The notes under the pieces are model-generated. The model was not told the origin of the DNA, did no database searches, and was given only the letters and a program-made list of their open reading frames with translations. 58,140 bases of DNA from Campylobacterota bacterium (GTDB lineage Bacteria; Bdellovibrionota; Bacteriovoracia; Bacteriovoracales; Bacteriovoracaceae). The stretch is from assembly GCA_003650125.1 (NCBI GenBank), contig QNFX01000011.1, positions 1 to 58,140 of the forward strand, read 5' to 3'. The position numbers and the translations under genes are program-made. Numbering within the stretch: the stretch's first letter is position 1; every line of letters begins with the position of its first letter. This document shows, in pieces, positions 33,550 through 42,312 of the stretch.

Positions 33550-34272
33550 ATGTCATACCAAGAATCCTTCAAAAACCTCATTGAAATTCAATCTCTCCAA
33601 AATAAAATATTAGAGCATCAAAAAATTATAGCGGAAGAAGAATCGCGAATTGTGCATATTAAAGATCAAAGAGAGGAGAGAGAAGAAAGTCTCACCACTT
33701 TAAAGGATGAAATTAAAATTTTAGAAAGCGATATTATTAAACAAGAAAACGCTTTGGAAAAACTTGATAGCTCTATTAATACTGCCAAGAATCATTTAAA
33801 AAATGCCTCTACAGAAAAAGAGATGATTGCTTTAGAGTCAGAAATTAAAACCTGGGAAGGTGAAAAATCTACTCTGGAAGAAACTCTTTTGAGTGGCCTT
33901 GATGAACAGGAAGTTAAGGCGGAAGAAATCAAAACCAATACCAGTTTTTTAAAAGGCTCCGACGAAACCCTTAAAGAAGTTGAACTCGAAGTAAGAGGTC
34001 TCGTAAATGCTGAAAATATAAAGATTGATGATTTAAAAGGAAGAATTAAAAACTTAATTAAAAGTTGCCAACCACAAGTGAGAGATTACTTTATCCAGGC
34101 AAATAATCAATATGAATACAAGTCCCCTATTGCCCTCATAGAAAGTGAAAGATGTAATAAATGCCAGATGCATCTACCTTCGAGTCTCTCTCAACCAGTT
34201 GAAACGGGAAAAGTACTAGAACATTGTCCAAACTGTGGGCGACTATTTATCCCTCACAGTTCACTTGCCTAA
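33550..34272 (+). CDS. C4 zinc-ribbon coiled-coil protein (CdsZ/HP0958-like)
   Basis: 240 residues. Residues 10-180 form a long coiled coil (heptads of Leu/Ile with Glu/Lys); the C-terminus has a four-Cys ribbon, Cys202 and 205 (RCNKCQMHLP), Cys226 and 229 (HCPNCGRLFIP). This is the DUF164/zf-RING_7 architecture, known from HP0958 (FlgZ) of Helicobacter and CdsZ of Chlamydia, linked to flagellar or type III secretion and RNA binding, and widespread elsewhere without known role. Its stop overlaps the RND gene's stop (CTAA). Confidence 0.9.
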   Translation: MSYQESFKNLIEIQSLQNKILEHQKIIAEEESRIVHIKDQREEREESLTTLKDEIKILESDIIKQENALEKLDSSINTAKNHLKNASTEKEMIALESEIKTWEGEKSTLEETLLSGLDEQEVKAEEIKTNTSFLKGSDETLKEVELEVRGLVNAENIKIDDLKGRIKNLIKSCQPQVRDYFIQANNQYEYKSPIALIESERCNKCQMHLPSSLSQPVETGKVLEHCPNCGRLFIPHSSLA

Positions 34273-37200
34273 ATCTCTGATTCTAAAATTCCACCATCCA
34301 TATCATCTTCCAAATCCCTATTCTGGGAAAAAAGATTTTTGAAAAAATATAAAGTCTTTAAATAGACCAAATAGTTGGCGGGAACAAAAATAAGCGTGAT
34401 CACCGTGGCAAAGGCAAGTCCATAGGCAAAGGCAAAGGCCATGGGTTTTACAAAGGGGTCACCTACTGAACCACCAAAAAGTCCTGCATGGGCCACAGGT
34501 AGAAGTCCTGCAACTGTTGTAATAGAAGTCAAAATAACAGGTCTGAAACGTCCCATACAAGCTTCTATCACTGCCTGCAAATCATTATTAAGCTCTTCTC
34601 GTTTCTTATTAATAAAATTCACCAAAACAATAGAGTCATTTACTACAACCCCGATAAGACCTATTACCCCTAAAAGGGCCATAAAACTAAGTACTGCACC
34701 TTTTATTTTAAAGGCCAAAATCACCCCGATAAGTCCCATGGGAATTACTGACATAATAACAATTGGCTGGCCGAGGGAATTAAACATGACCACAAGAACG
34801 AAAAAGATACATAAAAAAGAAATGATGCCCGCCTTCGTAAGTGCCGCCATAGACTCTCTGGTATCCTCATTCTCTCCCCCAAAATTATAACTAATCGCCG
34901 GATAATCATTTAATAACTTTTTTAACTTTGGATCTAAAATCTTAATAATCGATTGTGGTGTGGCCAATTTTTTATCCAAGCTCGCAGAAACCGAAATAAT
35001 TCTCTTTCGATCCTTTCGCCTAATTACAAAGGCACCAGGCCTTTCTACAAATTTCACAACTTTAGTAATTGGGATTCTATTTCCTCTAGGACTAAAAACA
35101 AAAAGTTTATTTAACGTTTTAACATCTCCTCTACTTTTTTTATCTAAATACACTCTTATAGGAATATCTTCATCAGCTTCTCTAATCTCGGTAACTGAAT
35201 CTCCTGAGAAGGCCTTTCGAAGTTCCATGGCAATAAGGTCTGTCGATATCCCAAGTCTGCGGGCCTCAGTGTTGTCAACTTTAGCAATGATCTGCCTTTT
35301 TCCTTCCTCAAAATCAATTTCTGTAGTCACGACTCCTTTGCTTTCATTTAAGAGTCCCTGTACTTTTTTGGATATGATTTTGAGATCATCAAGACTATCT
35401 CCAGTTAACTCTACTTCTACCGCTTTCCCTTTAGGCGGGCCCCCTTGTCTTTTTAAAACTGTAACAAGATATTTAGGCACCAGAGATTTTGATTTTTTTA
35501 CAAGACCATTAATTATCTCATCAGTAGATCTTTCTCTTTCATCAGGAGGAGTTAAATAGATCATGATAGAACCATAATGATTCCCAGTTTTGGCCGATCT
35601 TTCGTCGATAGACATCCCGATTTTAGATCGAATCTGATCTAACTCTTCTGATTTAAGATTTTTAAGAATCATTTTTTCAAGTTTTGCAATGGCGGCATCA
35701 GAGTCTTCTAAAGGGGTCCCGACCTCTCCTTTAATTTGCAAGAACACAAGTCTCACATCATCACCCGGAAAGAGCTCAAACCGCATAGATTTAGCAATAA
35801 AGATGGACCCTATAAAAATAGCGATAAAGAAAAAAGAAACCATGAATGGATGCTTTAAAAATGGTCTTAAAGCTTTTCCGTAGGATTTGATAACAGGGGT
35901 ATACCACCTATCATGATCCCCATGTTTTTTTGGAACCTTGGCAAAATCATTCAAATGGCTTGGCAGAATAAAAAAGCATTCCAACAATGAGGCCACAAGA
36001 CAAATTATGATAATAATTGGAACGGGCCAGAGAAATTTCCCCATTATACCACCCATAAAAAACATGGAGCCAAAAGCGATACATGAGGTCAAGACCGTGG
36101 CAGTAATTGGTTTAATAGTTTCAAGAGCGGCCTTTTTGGCAGCTTCATATTTTTCATAACCTGCTTCTACATTTTGATAATATTGTTCTGCCACTATGAT
36201 TGAATCATCAACCAGCATCCCTAAGACCATTATAAGTGCCAGCATGGAAATAAGGTTGATGGAAAGTCCAAAGATGCTCATTACAATAAAAGAGGCCGCG
36301 AAGGCCAGTGGTGCGCCAAGAGCTGTTACTCCAGAAGTTGAAAAATTGAGAAAGAGTAGTAAGGCCGCAAAAACTAAGAAGACTCCCTGAACCCCACTCT
36401 TTGATAAGATATTGAGCCTTCTGGTTACATAGTAAGACCAATCATCGGTAAATCTATATTTAATCTGCGGAAATTGGTCCTTACCAAAAAAATCATCCGT
36501 CCTTTTCTTTATTGCTTTGGTAGTTTTGATAACATCCGCATTTCCCCTGATAAGAACATCTAGAAAAATCGCCCGCTCGGCCTGAGACCTCTCGATAACT
36601 GCATTCTCTTCAGGAACTCTTACTACCTCGGCCACATCAATTACTTTAACCCCCATACCAGTAGGATTTGAGCGAACTGTTATATTTTTTATTTCATCTA
36701 AGTTTTTAAATTCCGCCACGGTTCTAATTAGAATATTTCCTTTGGGAGATTCGATATAACCTGCCGATAGGTTAATGTTTCTCTGACGAATCGCCTTTCC
36801 TATTTCACCTATTGTTAAGTGATATTTTTCTAATTTTTCAGGATCTACTTCAATTCTTATTTCATCTCTTCGATAACCACTCAGATTTACCCTAGAGACA
36901 TCTCTCATGGCCTCCAGCTTATCTCGCAAGAGCTTAGTGACTCTTTTTAACTGTGAATAATCGGCCCCTGTGAGAGCGACCTTAATAGTTCCTCGATTTT
37001 TATTATTTATTTTTTTTATAACAGGAAGATCTGCTTCACCTGGAAGATCTGTTGTAGATTCTACTGAATCTTTTACTTCAGTGAACACCTCATCTAAATC
37101 AAAGTCTGGCTCAACTTCAATTGTGAAAATAGAAAACCCCTCACCTGACATAGCATTCATTCTCTTAATGCCATCTACGACTTTTAATTCTCTCTCAATA

Positions 37201-37400
37201 GGTATGGTTATTAATTTCTCTACATCTTCAGAAGAAGATCCTGAATAATTAGTTCGAATAGTGATAATATCAAATTCAACTTTCGGAAAGGTTTCTTTTT
37301 GCAGGTTATAAAGTGAATAACCCCCTACTACCAAAATAATCACGGTCAAAAGATTTACCAGAAGTGGTCTTTTTAGAAAAAATTCGATTAAGATTTTCAA
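34269..37400 (-). CDS. RND efflux pump inner-membrane transporter (AcrB/HAE-like)
   Basis: 1043 residues, twelve membrane helices and two large periplasmic loops, as in AcrB. Proton-relay Asp pair in GMLVDDSIIVAEQ (helix 4). In helix 10 the AcrB Lys region reads GVVVNDSIVLVNF, like the MMPL/MdtB-side variants rather than AcrB itself. Drives export of small molecules (drugs, lipids, or metal) with an outer-membrane channel. TTG start at 37400, set by GAGG six bases upstream. The gene for the TolC-like channel is just before it (12-base gap); no gene for the periplasmic adaptor is adjacent. Confidence 0.95.
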   Translation of the reverse strand: MKILIEFFLKRPLLVNLLTVIILVVGGYSLYNLQKETFPKVEFDIITIRTNYSGSSSEDVEKLITIPIERELKVVDGIKRMNAMSGEGFSIFTIEVEPDFDLDEVFTEVKDSVESTTDLPGEADLPVIKKINNKNRGTIKVALTGADYSQLKRVTKLLRDKLEAMRDVSRVNLSGYRRDEIRIEVDPEKLEKYHLTIGEIGKAIRQRNINLSAGYIESPKGNILIRTVAEFKNLDEIKNITVRSNPTGMGVKVIDVAEVVRVPEENAVIERSQAERAIFLDVLIRGNADVIKTTKAIKKRTDDFFGKDQFPQIKYRFTDDWSYYVTRRLNILSKSGVQGVFLVFAALLLFLNFSTSGVTALGAPLAFAASFIVMSIFGLSINLISMLALIMVLGMLVDDSIIVAEQYYQNVEAGYEKYEAAKKAALETIKPITATVLTSCIAFGSMFFMGGIMGKFLWPVPIIIIICLVASLLECFFILPSHLNDFAKVPKKHGDHDRWYTPVIKSYGKALRPFLKHPFMVSFFFIAIFIGSIFIAKSMRFELFPGDDVRLVFLQIKGEVGTPLEDSDAAIAKLEKMILKNLKSEELDQIRSKIGMSIDERSAKTGNHYGSIMIYLTPPDERERSTDEIINGLVKKSKSLVPKYLVTVLKRQGGPPKGKAVEVELTGDSLDDLKIISKKVQGLLNESKGVVTTEIDFEEGKRQIIAKVDNTEARRLGISTDLIAMELRKAFSGDSVTEIREADEDIPIRVYLDKKSRGDVKTLNKLFVFSPRGNRIPITKVVKFVERPGAFVIRRKDRKRIISVSASLDKKLATPQSIIKILDPKLKKLLNDYPAISYNFGGENEDTRESMAALTKAGIISFLCIFFVLVVMFNSLGQPIVIMSVIPMGLIGVILAFKIKGAVLSFMALLGVIGLIGVVVNDSIVLVNFINKKREELNNDLQAVIEACMGRFRPVILTSITTVAGLLPVAHAGLFGGSVGDPFVKPMAFAFAYGLAFATVITLIFVPANYLVYLKTLYFFKNLFSQNRDLEDDMDGGILESEI

Positions 37401-37412
37401 GTTTTTCCTCGC

Positions 37413-38858
37413 TTAAAGTTTCTTTATAGTGTCCTGTAAAGATCCCCATAAAAAGGCCAATTTTGCCAGCAGCCCTTCCCTTTCACCAATATAACTTATG
37501 TATCGGAGTTCGGTAAAGATTCGACGCTCTTCTGCAGTAAGGGATTGTAAAAGATCAGTTCTACCTAGATTATAGAGTTTATTGTATTTATCTAAAACAA
37601 CTTTAGACAGGTCCCAGCGTTTTTTTGCCTTGATGATATTTTCTTCCAGCTGCTTTAATTGATAACGAATATAGATTTCTGAATTTTGAATATTTCTAAA
37701 CTCCTTATTCCTTTTCATCTTAGCGGTATTGAGATTAATACCGGCCTTTGCCTTCTCAACATCTTTTTGAGGGTATCCTAAAGGCCATTCAAGTTTAATC
37801 ATTGCTGTAGCATCAAAAAAATTGCCAACAAGATTTCCTTCTCTAAGGACCTGCAATTCATCAGTTGAAATAGCATCTGTTTCATAATCTAGGATCAAGT
37901 TAATGCTTGGGAAAAAACCATATTTTACATATTGTACCCCAAGTTTAAGCTGCTTAATTTGCGCCTCAAGTAACTTAATAATCTTATTATTATGAGGCGT
38001 ACCTTTTGATGCTAAAGTAAGAGGCAAAACCTTTCCAAAAGGATCTAGCTCTTTAATTTCTTTTTGCTTAACTTCCCGGTGTAGAAAATTTGATAATCGC
38101 TCTAAGGAATCACCTAAATTTATATAGGCCCTTTTAATCGCTTCCTCTTTTTCGATTTGAATCATTCGTGATTCATCTAAATCAACATCAAGCCTAAGGC
38201 CATCTTTCACCATTTTTTTAATTAGGTTAGTTCTTTTTTTCGCCCTATCAAGAGCATTTTTTTCAGAAATTAGAACTGTCTTGAATTGCCGGGCCTGGAT
38301 ATAGTTCACAAAAAACTCAAACACTTTACTTTCGATTTCTAATTCTTTTGAGGCCTTAGAAACACTGACTGTATGTTCTCGAAGCTCTAGGTCTTTATAC
38401 TCTTCCCGACCAAAGATGTTTTTTCCGAAATCTTGAATATAACTAACACCCATATTAAAGTTAAAAAAGGTTTTAGGTTCCTTGCCACCACCAACAACTA
38501 AAATAAAGTTTTCATCATCTCGAGCGGTTCTTTTAAACGTCGTGTCAAATTTAAATTGTCCACCCCAAGCAAACTTCTTATTAACTTCAAGCAAATAGTT
38601 TTGATAAGTGGCATTCATATTGGAGGCCGGTGTAAAATACGCGGAACTGTCATTTCTATAAAATCCATCAAATTTTAAATTCCATGGTCTTAGCGCCCAG
38701 AATTGTTCTACATTCTGCTTTTGAAGACTAATTTCGGCCTCTTTTTCCTGTATACCGAAGTTATTCTCAATTAATTCTTCGGTGAACTTGGTGAGATCAG
38801 CATAGGTAGGAGAGGTCGGAGTCAGTAAAAAAAATAAAAAAATCAGTCTAACTTTCAT
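37413..38858 (-). CDS. TolC family outer-membrane efflux protein
   Basis: 481 residues. Signal peptide (to about TYA, residue 20), then the internally repeated TolC layout of long helices and two beta segments (LDYETDAIS and TFKRTARDD-type strands), including NAKKRWDLSKVVLDKYNKLYNLGRTD-like helix near 430 (LYNLGRTDLLQSLTAEERR). Forms the trimeric outer-membrane duct for the RND transporter encoded downstream. Ends 12 bases before the transporter's TTG. Confidence 0.9.
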   Translation of the reverse strand: MKVRLIFLFFLLTPTSPTYADLTKFTEELIENNFGIQEKEAEISLQKQNVEQFWALRPWNLKFDGFYRNDSSAYFTPASNMNATYQNYLLEVNKKFAWGGQFKFDTTFKRTARDDENFILVVGGGKEPKTFFNFNMGVSYIQDFGKNIFGREEYKDLELREHTVSVSKASKELEIESKVFEFFVNYIQARQFKTVLISEKNALDRAKKRTNLIKKMVKDGLRLDVDLDESRMIQIEKEEAIKRAYINLGDSLERLSNFLHREVKQKEIKELDPFGKVLPLTLASKGTPHNNKIIKLLEAQIKQLKLGVQYVKYGFFPSINLILDYETDAISTDELQVLREGNLVGNFFDATAMIKLEWPLGYPQKDVEKAKAGINLNTAKMKRNKEFRNIQNSEIYIRYQLKQLEENIIKAKKRWDLSKVVLDKYNKLYNLGRTDLLQSLTAEERRIFTELRYISYIGEREGLLAKLAFLWGSLQDTIKKL

Positions 38859-38916
38859 AAATTTGGCCCCAAATAGTTAAAATCATAACCTTTTTTCTTA
38901 CCATTTCCAGACAAAT

Positions 38917-38943
38917 TTGACTAATTGATGAACATCAAATAAT
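38917..38943 (+). promoter_or_regulatory. Probable rnpB promoter
   Basis: TTGACT (38917-38922, five of six) and AATAAT (38938-38943, five of six) with a short 15-base spacer. The start point would fall at about 38950-38953, the first base of the RNA's closing helix. Confidence 0.45.
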
Positions 38944-38952
38944 TAAACACTT

Positions 38953-39253
38953 AATCTCAAGAAGGGGGGATTACCGCTGGTACTTAGGTACTGGAGGAAA
39001 GTCCGGACACTGTATGGCAATGTAGCGGGTAACGCCCGTCCACCGTGAGGTGAGGACAAGTGCAACAGAAAGTATGTACAGGTAATGCTGTAGTGAAACC
39101 AGGTAAACTCTACATGGTGCAAGTCCAAATAGGTCTGTGTCTAAGAACGGCCAGTTCGAGCAGACGGGTAGGACGCATGAGGGCCAAGGCAACTTGAACC
39201 CCAGATGAATGGTAGTCTAAAACAAAATCCGGCTTATACCCCTTCTTGAGATT
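38953..39253 (+). ncRNA. rnpB: RNase P RNA (bacterial type A)
   Basis: Catalytic RNA that trims the 5' end of pre-tRNAs. Conserved blocks are present: GGAGGAAAGTCCGG (38993-39006), ACAGAAA, GTGAAACCAGGTAAACTC, GCAAGTCCAAATAGG, AGATGAATGG, and ACAAAATCCGGCTTATACC. The ends pair in a perfect 15-base-pair closing helix (38953-38967 with 39239-39253). At about 300 bases it is shorter than the E. coli RNA (377). Six T follow at 39252-39257, so the closing helix doubles as the terminator. Open frames on the opposite strand here are not genes. Confidence 0.97.
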
Positions 39254-39257
39254 TTTT
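39239..39257 (+). terminator. rnpB 3' helix strand plus T6 tail
   Basis: The 3' strand of the RNase P closing helix runs directly into TTTTTT (39252-39257). The next base starts the stop codon of the convergent gene, so there is no spacer between the two transcription units. Confidence 0.6.
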
Positions 39258-40394
39258 CTATGGCATTTCTTTTAAAGTCGCCTGAACGCCAAAATGATCA
39301 GATATGTAGGTGAATTCTAATTCCTCCAAGTCATGATTCATCTTAATTTCATTATTGAAGATTAGCTTCATCTCTTTGACACTGACACCATTGACCAAGA
39401 TATTATCTAATATTAGTCCACCAGAAAATTTATTACTAACTAGGTTATTATAGGGGCAATAGGTGCATTTAGGATTCATTTTGTAAAAAGGTTCTATAAA
39501 GCCTTTACCAAATAAAGGCGCACAATTACCCTCAAAGTTATCATGAATATCTCTTAAGCTAACTCTTCTAGAACAGCCCAACCCCCCCATTACTAAGGTG
39601 GGCCTTTTAGTATCGACCCTTATAACCATCTTTTCCACCTGGGCCAGATTTTCGGATCTCCATGAATCAAAAAATCCCGGATAAGGATAGATACCATCTA
39701 AATTTGAAGTCAGGTGAGCACAAAATATTTTTAGCGGTTTTCCATTAAACTCGATCTCCGCTGAGATCGCCCCTCTTCTTCTATGAGTTGATATCTCCGA
39801 ATAGTCTACTTCCTCTTTAGCAATTAATTTTTTTTTAGATAATATTAGAAGTCCATCTCTACCGGTACCCGAGAATCGTTTTATCCTTTTAAAAGGATTT
39901 ATCAGATTTAAAAAGGCCAATACCACGCTTACGTCTTGCTGCATTAGTTGCGCCTGAGAACATTTAGGATTTTTTTGTCTTAAGGCCTTAAAGGCATCTC
40001 CACATTTATTATTTAAACACTTGCCCAGTTTATCTCCTCTCATCTTGAGGCAATTTTCATAGCGACAATAAAGTGTCCCTTTAGTGTCAAAGAGATCGTC
40101 AAAAGAACAAAATGGCCATCTATAATAGGCCTGTTTCTGGGAGGAGAAGTGATGATAGTTATATCTAAAATCAAGCTCTTTAATAATCTTATTCCTCTCC
40201 TTCTTATGGACTATTTCTTGAAGACAAATAAGATCCGCATCTAATTTCCTAAGCCCGCGCAAAAGCTCATGAAACCTTGTTTTCCTGTGAGCGGTCTTTT
40301 TATGGCGAAAACCAGTATTAAAAGTAGCGACTTTAAGCTCTTCAGATAAAGCAGATTGAGAAAGTAAGAGAAGAATAAATACAATAATTTTCAT
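39258..40394 (-). CDS. Secreted endonuclease/exonuclease/phosphatase-fold protein with altered active site
   Basis: 378 residues. Signal peptide (ILLLLSQSALS). The fold is that of DNase I/sphingomyelinase: VATFNTGFR (Asn26), LICLQEIV (Glu60), KIFCAHLTSNLDG (His227) and the terminal YISDHFGVQA (Asp366-His367). The usual GD(F/L)N motif is GGLG (270-273), so both catalytic Asp and Asn are Gly. About twelve Cys in the middle suggest disulfides and export. Overlaps mutY by four bases. May be an inactive binding protein or use a changed mechanism; true family nuclease activity is doubtful. Confidence 0.8.
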   Translation of the reverse strand: MKIIVFILLLLSQSALSEELKVATFNTGFRHKKTAHRKTRFHELLRGLRKLDADLICLQEIVHKKERNKIIKELDFRYNYHHFSSQKQAYYRWPFCSFDDLFDTKGTLYCRYENCLKMRGDKLGKCLNNKCGDAFKALRQKNPKCSQAQLMQQDVSVVLAFLNLINPFKRIKRFSGTGRDGLLILSKKKLIAKEEVDYSEISTHRRRGAISAEIEFNGKPLKIFCAHLTSNLDGIYPYPGFFDSWRSENLAQVEKMVIRVDTKRPTLVMGGLGCSRRVSLRDIHDNFEGNCAPLFGKGFIEPFYKMNPKCTYCPYNNLVSNKFSGGLILDNILVNGVSVKEMKLIFNNEIKMNHDLEELEFTYISDHFGVQATLKEMP

Positions 40395-41428
40395 ATTCTC
40401 ATCCTTAAGGCCTTAAGTGTTGCCGTCGTGAAGTTCTGCTCTTCGGTATCTAATTTAATAAATTTAAAATGAGTAGATGCCGGAATTATTCTTCTAAAAT
40501 CTTGGTAATTCATCTGAATCACATGATTGGTAATTTTATATTTAGTAATGCTACTTTTAAATTCAAACTTTTTATCAAGTTTTGGTGACTTCTTTAATTT
40601 CGGATATTGAACTAGATTTTTATCTTCACTTTTTAAAATAAAGGTTGGAAGTTCCCATTGATCTACAAGCCATTGTCCTTTTTTTCTTTTGTGGGCCAGG
40701 ATTTCTCCCTTCTCTACTAGAATCACTCTTAAAAGATCTAACTGATAAATTTTTTTATCCTTTTTTACGGCCAGCGGATAAGTCAGAGGATCTCCTCGTT
40801 TACAGGCCTTGCAGTTAATACTGATAAGGCAACTCTCACAGTCTGTCTTCTTTGCCTGACAGTAAACTCTGCCTAAATCCATGAGCGCCTCATTAAGCTC
40901 TCTGGGACAAATATCTATAAGTTTTGCAGTGAACTTATTTTTTTCTAAATAAAGAGATAATTCTTTTTTAAGATTTGGCCCTTTATTTAACTTTAACCCC
41001 AAATATCTACAAAGTACTCTTTCAATATTAGCATCTAAGGCCATATTCATTTCTTTATGCCCGATAGATAGAATCGCATTAGCAGTGTACTCACCTATGC
41101 CTGTTAATTTTCTAAGAGACTCATAGTCATGAGGAATCTTTCCCTTATGATTTTTAACTATTTCAACTGCAGCGTTTCTTAGATTTCTAGCACGAGAGTA
41201 ATAACCCAGCCCCTTCCAAGCAATACAAACTTCTTCATCAGTGGCAAGGGATAATTTTTTTATGGTCGGAAACTGTTTTAAAAAAGGTGTGAACTTATTA
41301 ATTACTGTTGGCACTGTAGTCTGTTGGAGCATAATCTCTGATACTAAAGTAGTATAAAGAGTTCGTTTTTTTCTCCATGGTAGGTAGGAATATTCCTGCT
41401 TGGACCAATTAATTAAATTTTTAAACAT
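40391..41428 (-). CDS. mutY: A/G-specific adenine glycosylase
   Basis: 345 residues. Removes adenine mispaired with 8-oxoguanine. HhH-GPD fold: SEIMLQQTTVPTV with catalytic Glu31, LTGIGEYTANAIL helix-hairpin-helix, Asp132 in MALDANIERV, and the iron-sulfur loop Cys190-x6-Cys197-x2-Cys200-x5-Cys206. The C-terminal part (about 220-345) is the Nudix-like MutY domain with VEKGEILAHKRKKGQWLVDQWELPTF-type sequence around 235-262. Sits between a secreted vWA-like gene and the EEP-fold gene on one strand. Confidence 0.96.
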   Translation of the reverse strand: MFKNLINWSKQEYSYLPWRKKRTLYTTLVSEIMLQQTTVPTVINKFTPFLKQFPTIKKLSLATDEEVCIAWKGLGYYSRARNLRNAAVEIVKNHKGKIPHDYESLRKLTGIGEYTANAILSIGHKEMNMALDANIERVLCRYLGLKLNKGPNLKKELSLYLEKNKFTAKLIDICPRELNEALMDLGRVYCQAKKTDCESCLISINCKACKRGDPLTYPLAVKKDKKIYQLDLLRVILVEKGEILAHKRKKGQWLVDQWELPTFILKSEDKNLVQYPKLKKSPKLDKKFEFKSSITKYKITNHVIQMNYQDFRRIIPASTHFKFIKLDTEEQNFTTATLKALRMRI

Positions 41429-41450
41429 ACTTTTTTATGACACTGAAGGG

Positions 41451-42257
41451 TTAATCTTGCAAACTTAAATCTTGACACGAGTTGGATAACTCTTTACCCC
41501 AATAAAGGAAGTTTTCAAGCGTTGCTCCTTTAAAAAAATCACCTCTGACTTTAGAACCCGTTCTATCAATAAACTTTTTTAGTTTCTTTTTCATCTGAGT
41601 GTAATCAGTTACCACTACCAAGTGTTTTGATTTAGAGGACCGTATCCAATCTTCAAGGAAGTTAAGGTTGTTTTCACCATAATTTCTACACACGTCAGTA
41701 AATGATCCCATCTCTCTAAGAGACTGATTAAAAATCCCCATAATAGGTATATTCCCACCACAGCTTTCCATAACCATTCTGATAAATTTATTCCTCATAC
41801 AATTCCCATCTCTGCCTCGAGGATCGATTTCATTCATACTTGAACTGGTATCAATCCAAATCTCCATATTAGTGTCAACCCTGGCCGGAAGTCGCTCGCC
41901 ACAAAATCTTGATGATCCTACTTCTGAGTCACAATCAGAAATATGAGTATTATAAGGTGCAAAGAGATCTAAAGTATTTTTAAGTCTTTTTTCTCTTTTA
42001 ATCATGTAATCGTTTATTTTTAAATCTGACTGACGATCAACGAGCTCTGAATCCTCCATATCGTAGCACCCTTCACCCCAAGCTTTACATCCTTTATAAA
42101 TCCCTCTTACTTGGGAAACTTTTCCAAGCGTGTATGGATAGTTTTGGAGATGGCCATACTTGGCCCGACTAATAAACCAAAATTCAATCGTATCGGGAAG
42201 TGCAAAAAGATTTTGGCAAATAAAAAATGAAAATAGAAATACTAGAGGTCTAAACAA
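41451..42257 (-). CDS. Secreted protein with vWA-like MIDAS motif
   Basis: 268 residues. Signal peptide (to about FAL, residue 20), then MEIWIDTSSSMNEID with the metal-ion site pattern DxSxS (Asp136, Ser138, Ser140), a later VVVTDYTQ strand with Asp, and at least ten Cys. The hydrophobic strand order fits a von Willebrand factor A domain, which binds proteins or matrix through a metal. TTG start at 42257 with AGGAAAGAAG upstream. Role unknown; it lies between nadB and mutY on the same strand. Confidence 0.6.
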   Translation of the reverse strand: MFRPLVFLFSFFICQNLFALPDTIEFWFISRAKYGHLQNYPYTLGKVSQVRGIYKGCKAWGEGCYDMEDSELVDRQSDLKINDYMIKREKRLKNTLDLFAPYNTHISDCDSEVGSSRFCGERLPARVDTNMEIWIDTSSSMNEIDPRGRDGNCMRNKFIRMVMESCGGNIPIMGIFNQSLREMGSFTDVCRNYGENNLNFLEDWIRSSKSKHLVVVTDYTQMKKKLKKFIDRTGSKVRGDFFKGATLENFLYWGKELSNSCQDLSLQD

Positions 42258-42312
42258 ATCTTCTTTCCTAGTTGTAATTCTATTTATTTTTTCGGTTGAG
42301 GAGATTTATTTG

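Noticed and set aside
34441-37248. Several plus-strand open frames of 64-199 codons across the RND gene
   Set aside because: Antisense shadows of a clear 1043-residue RND protein; Ser/Thr/Lys-rich without domains.
38943-39192. Two minus-strand open frames of 61 and 73 codons
   Set aside because: They lie wholly across the RNase P RNA gene.
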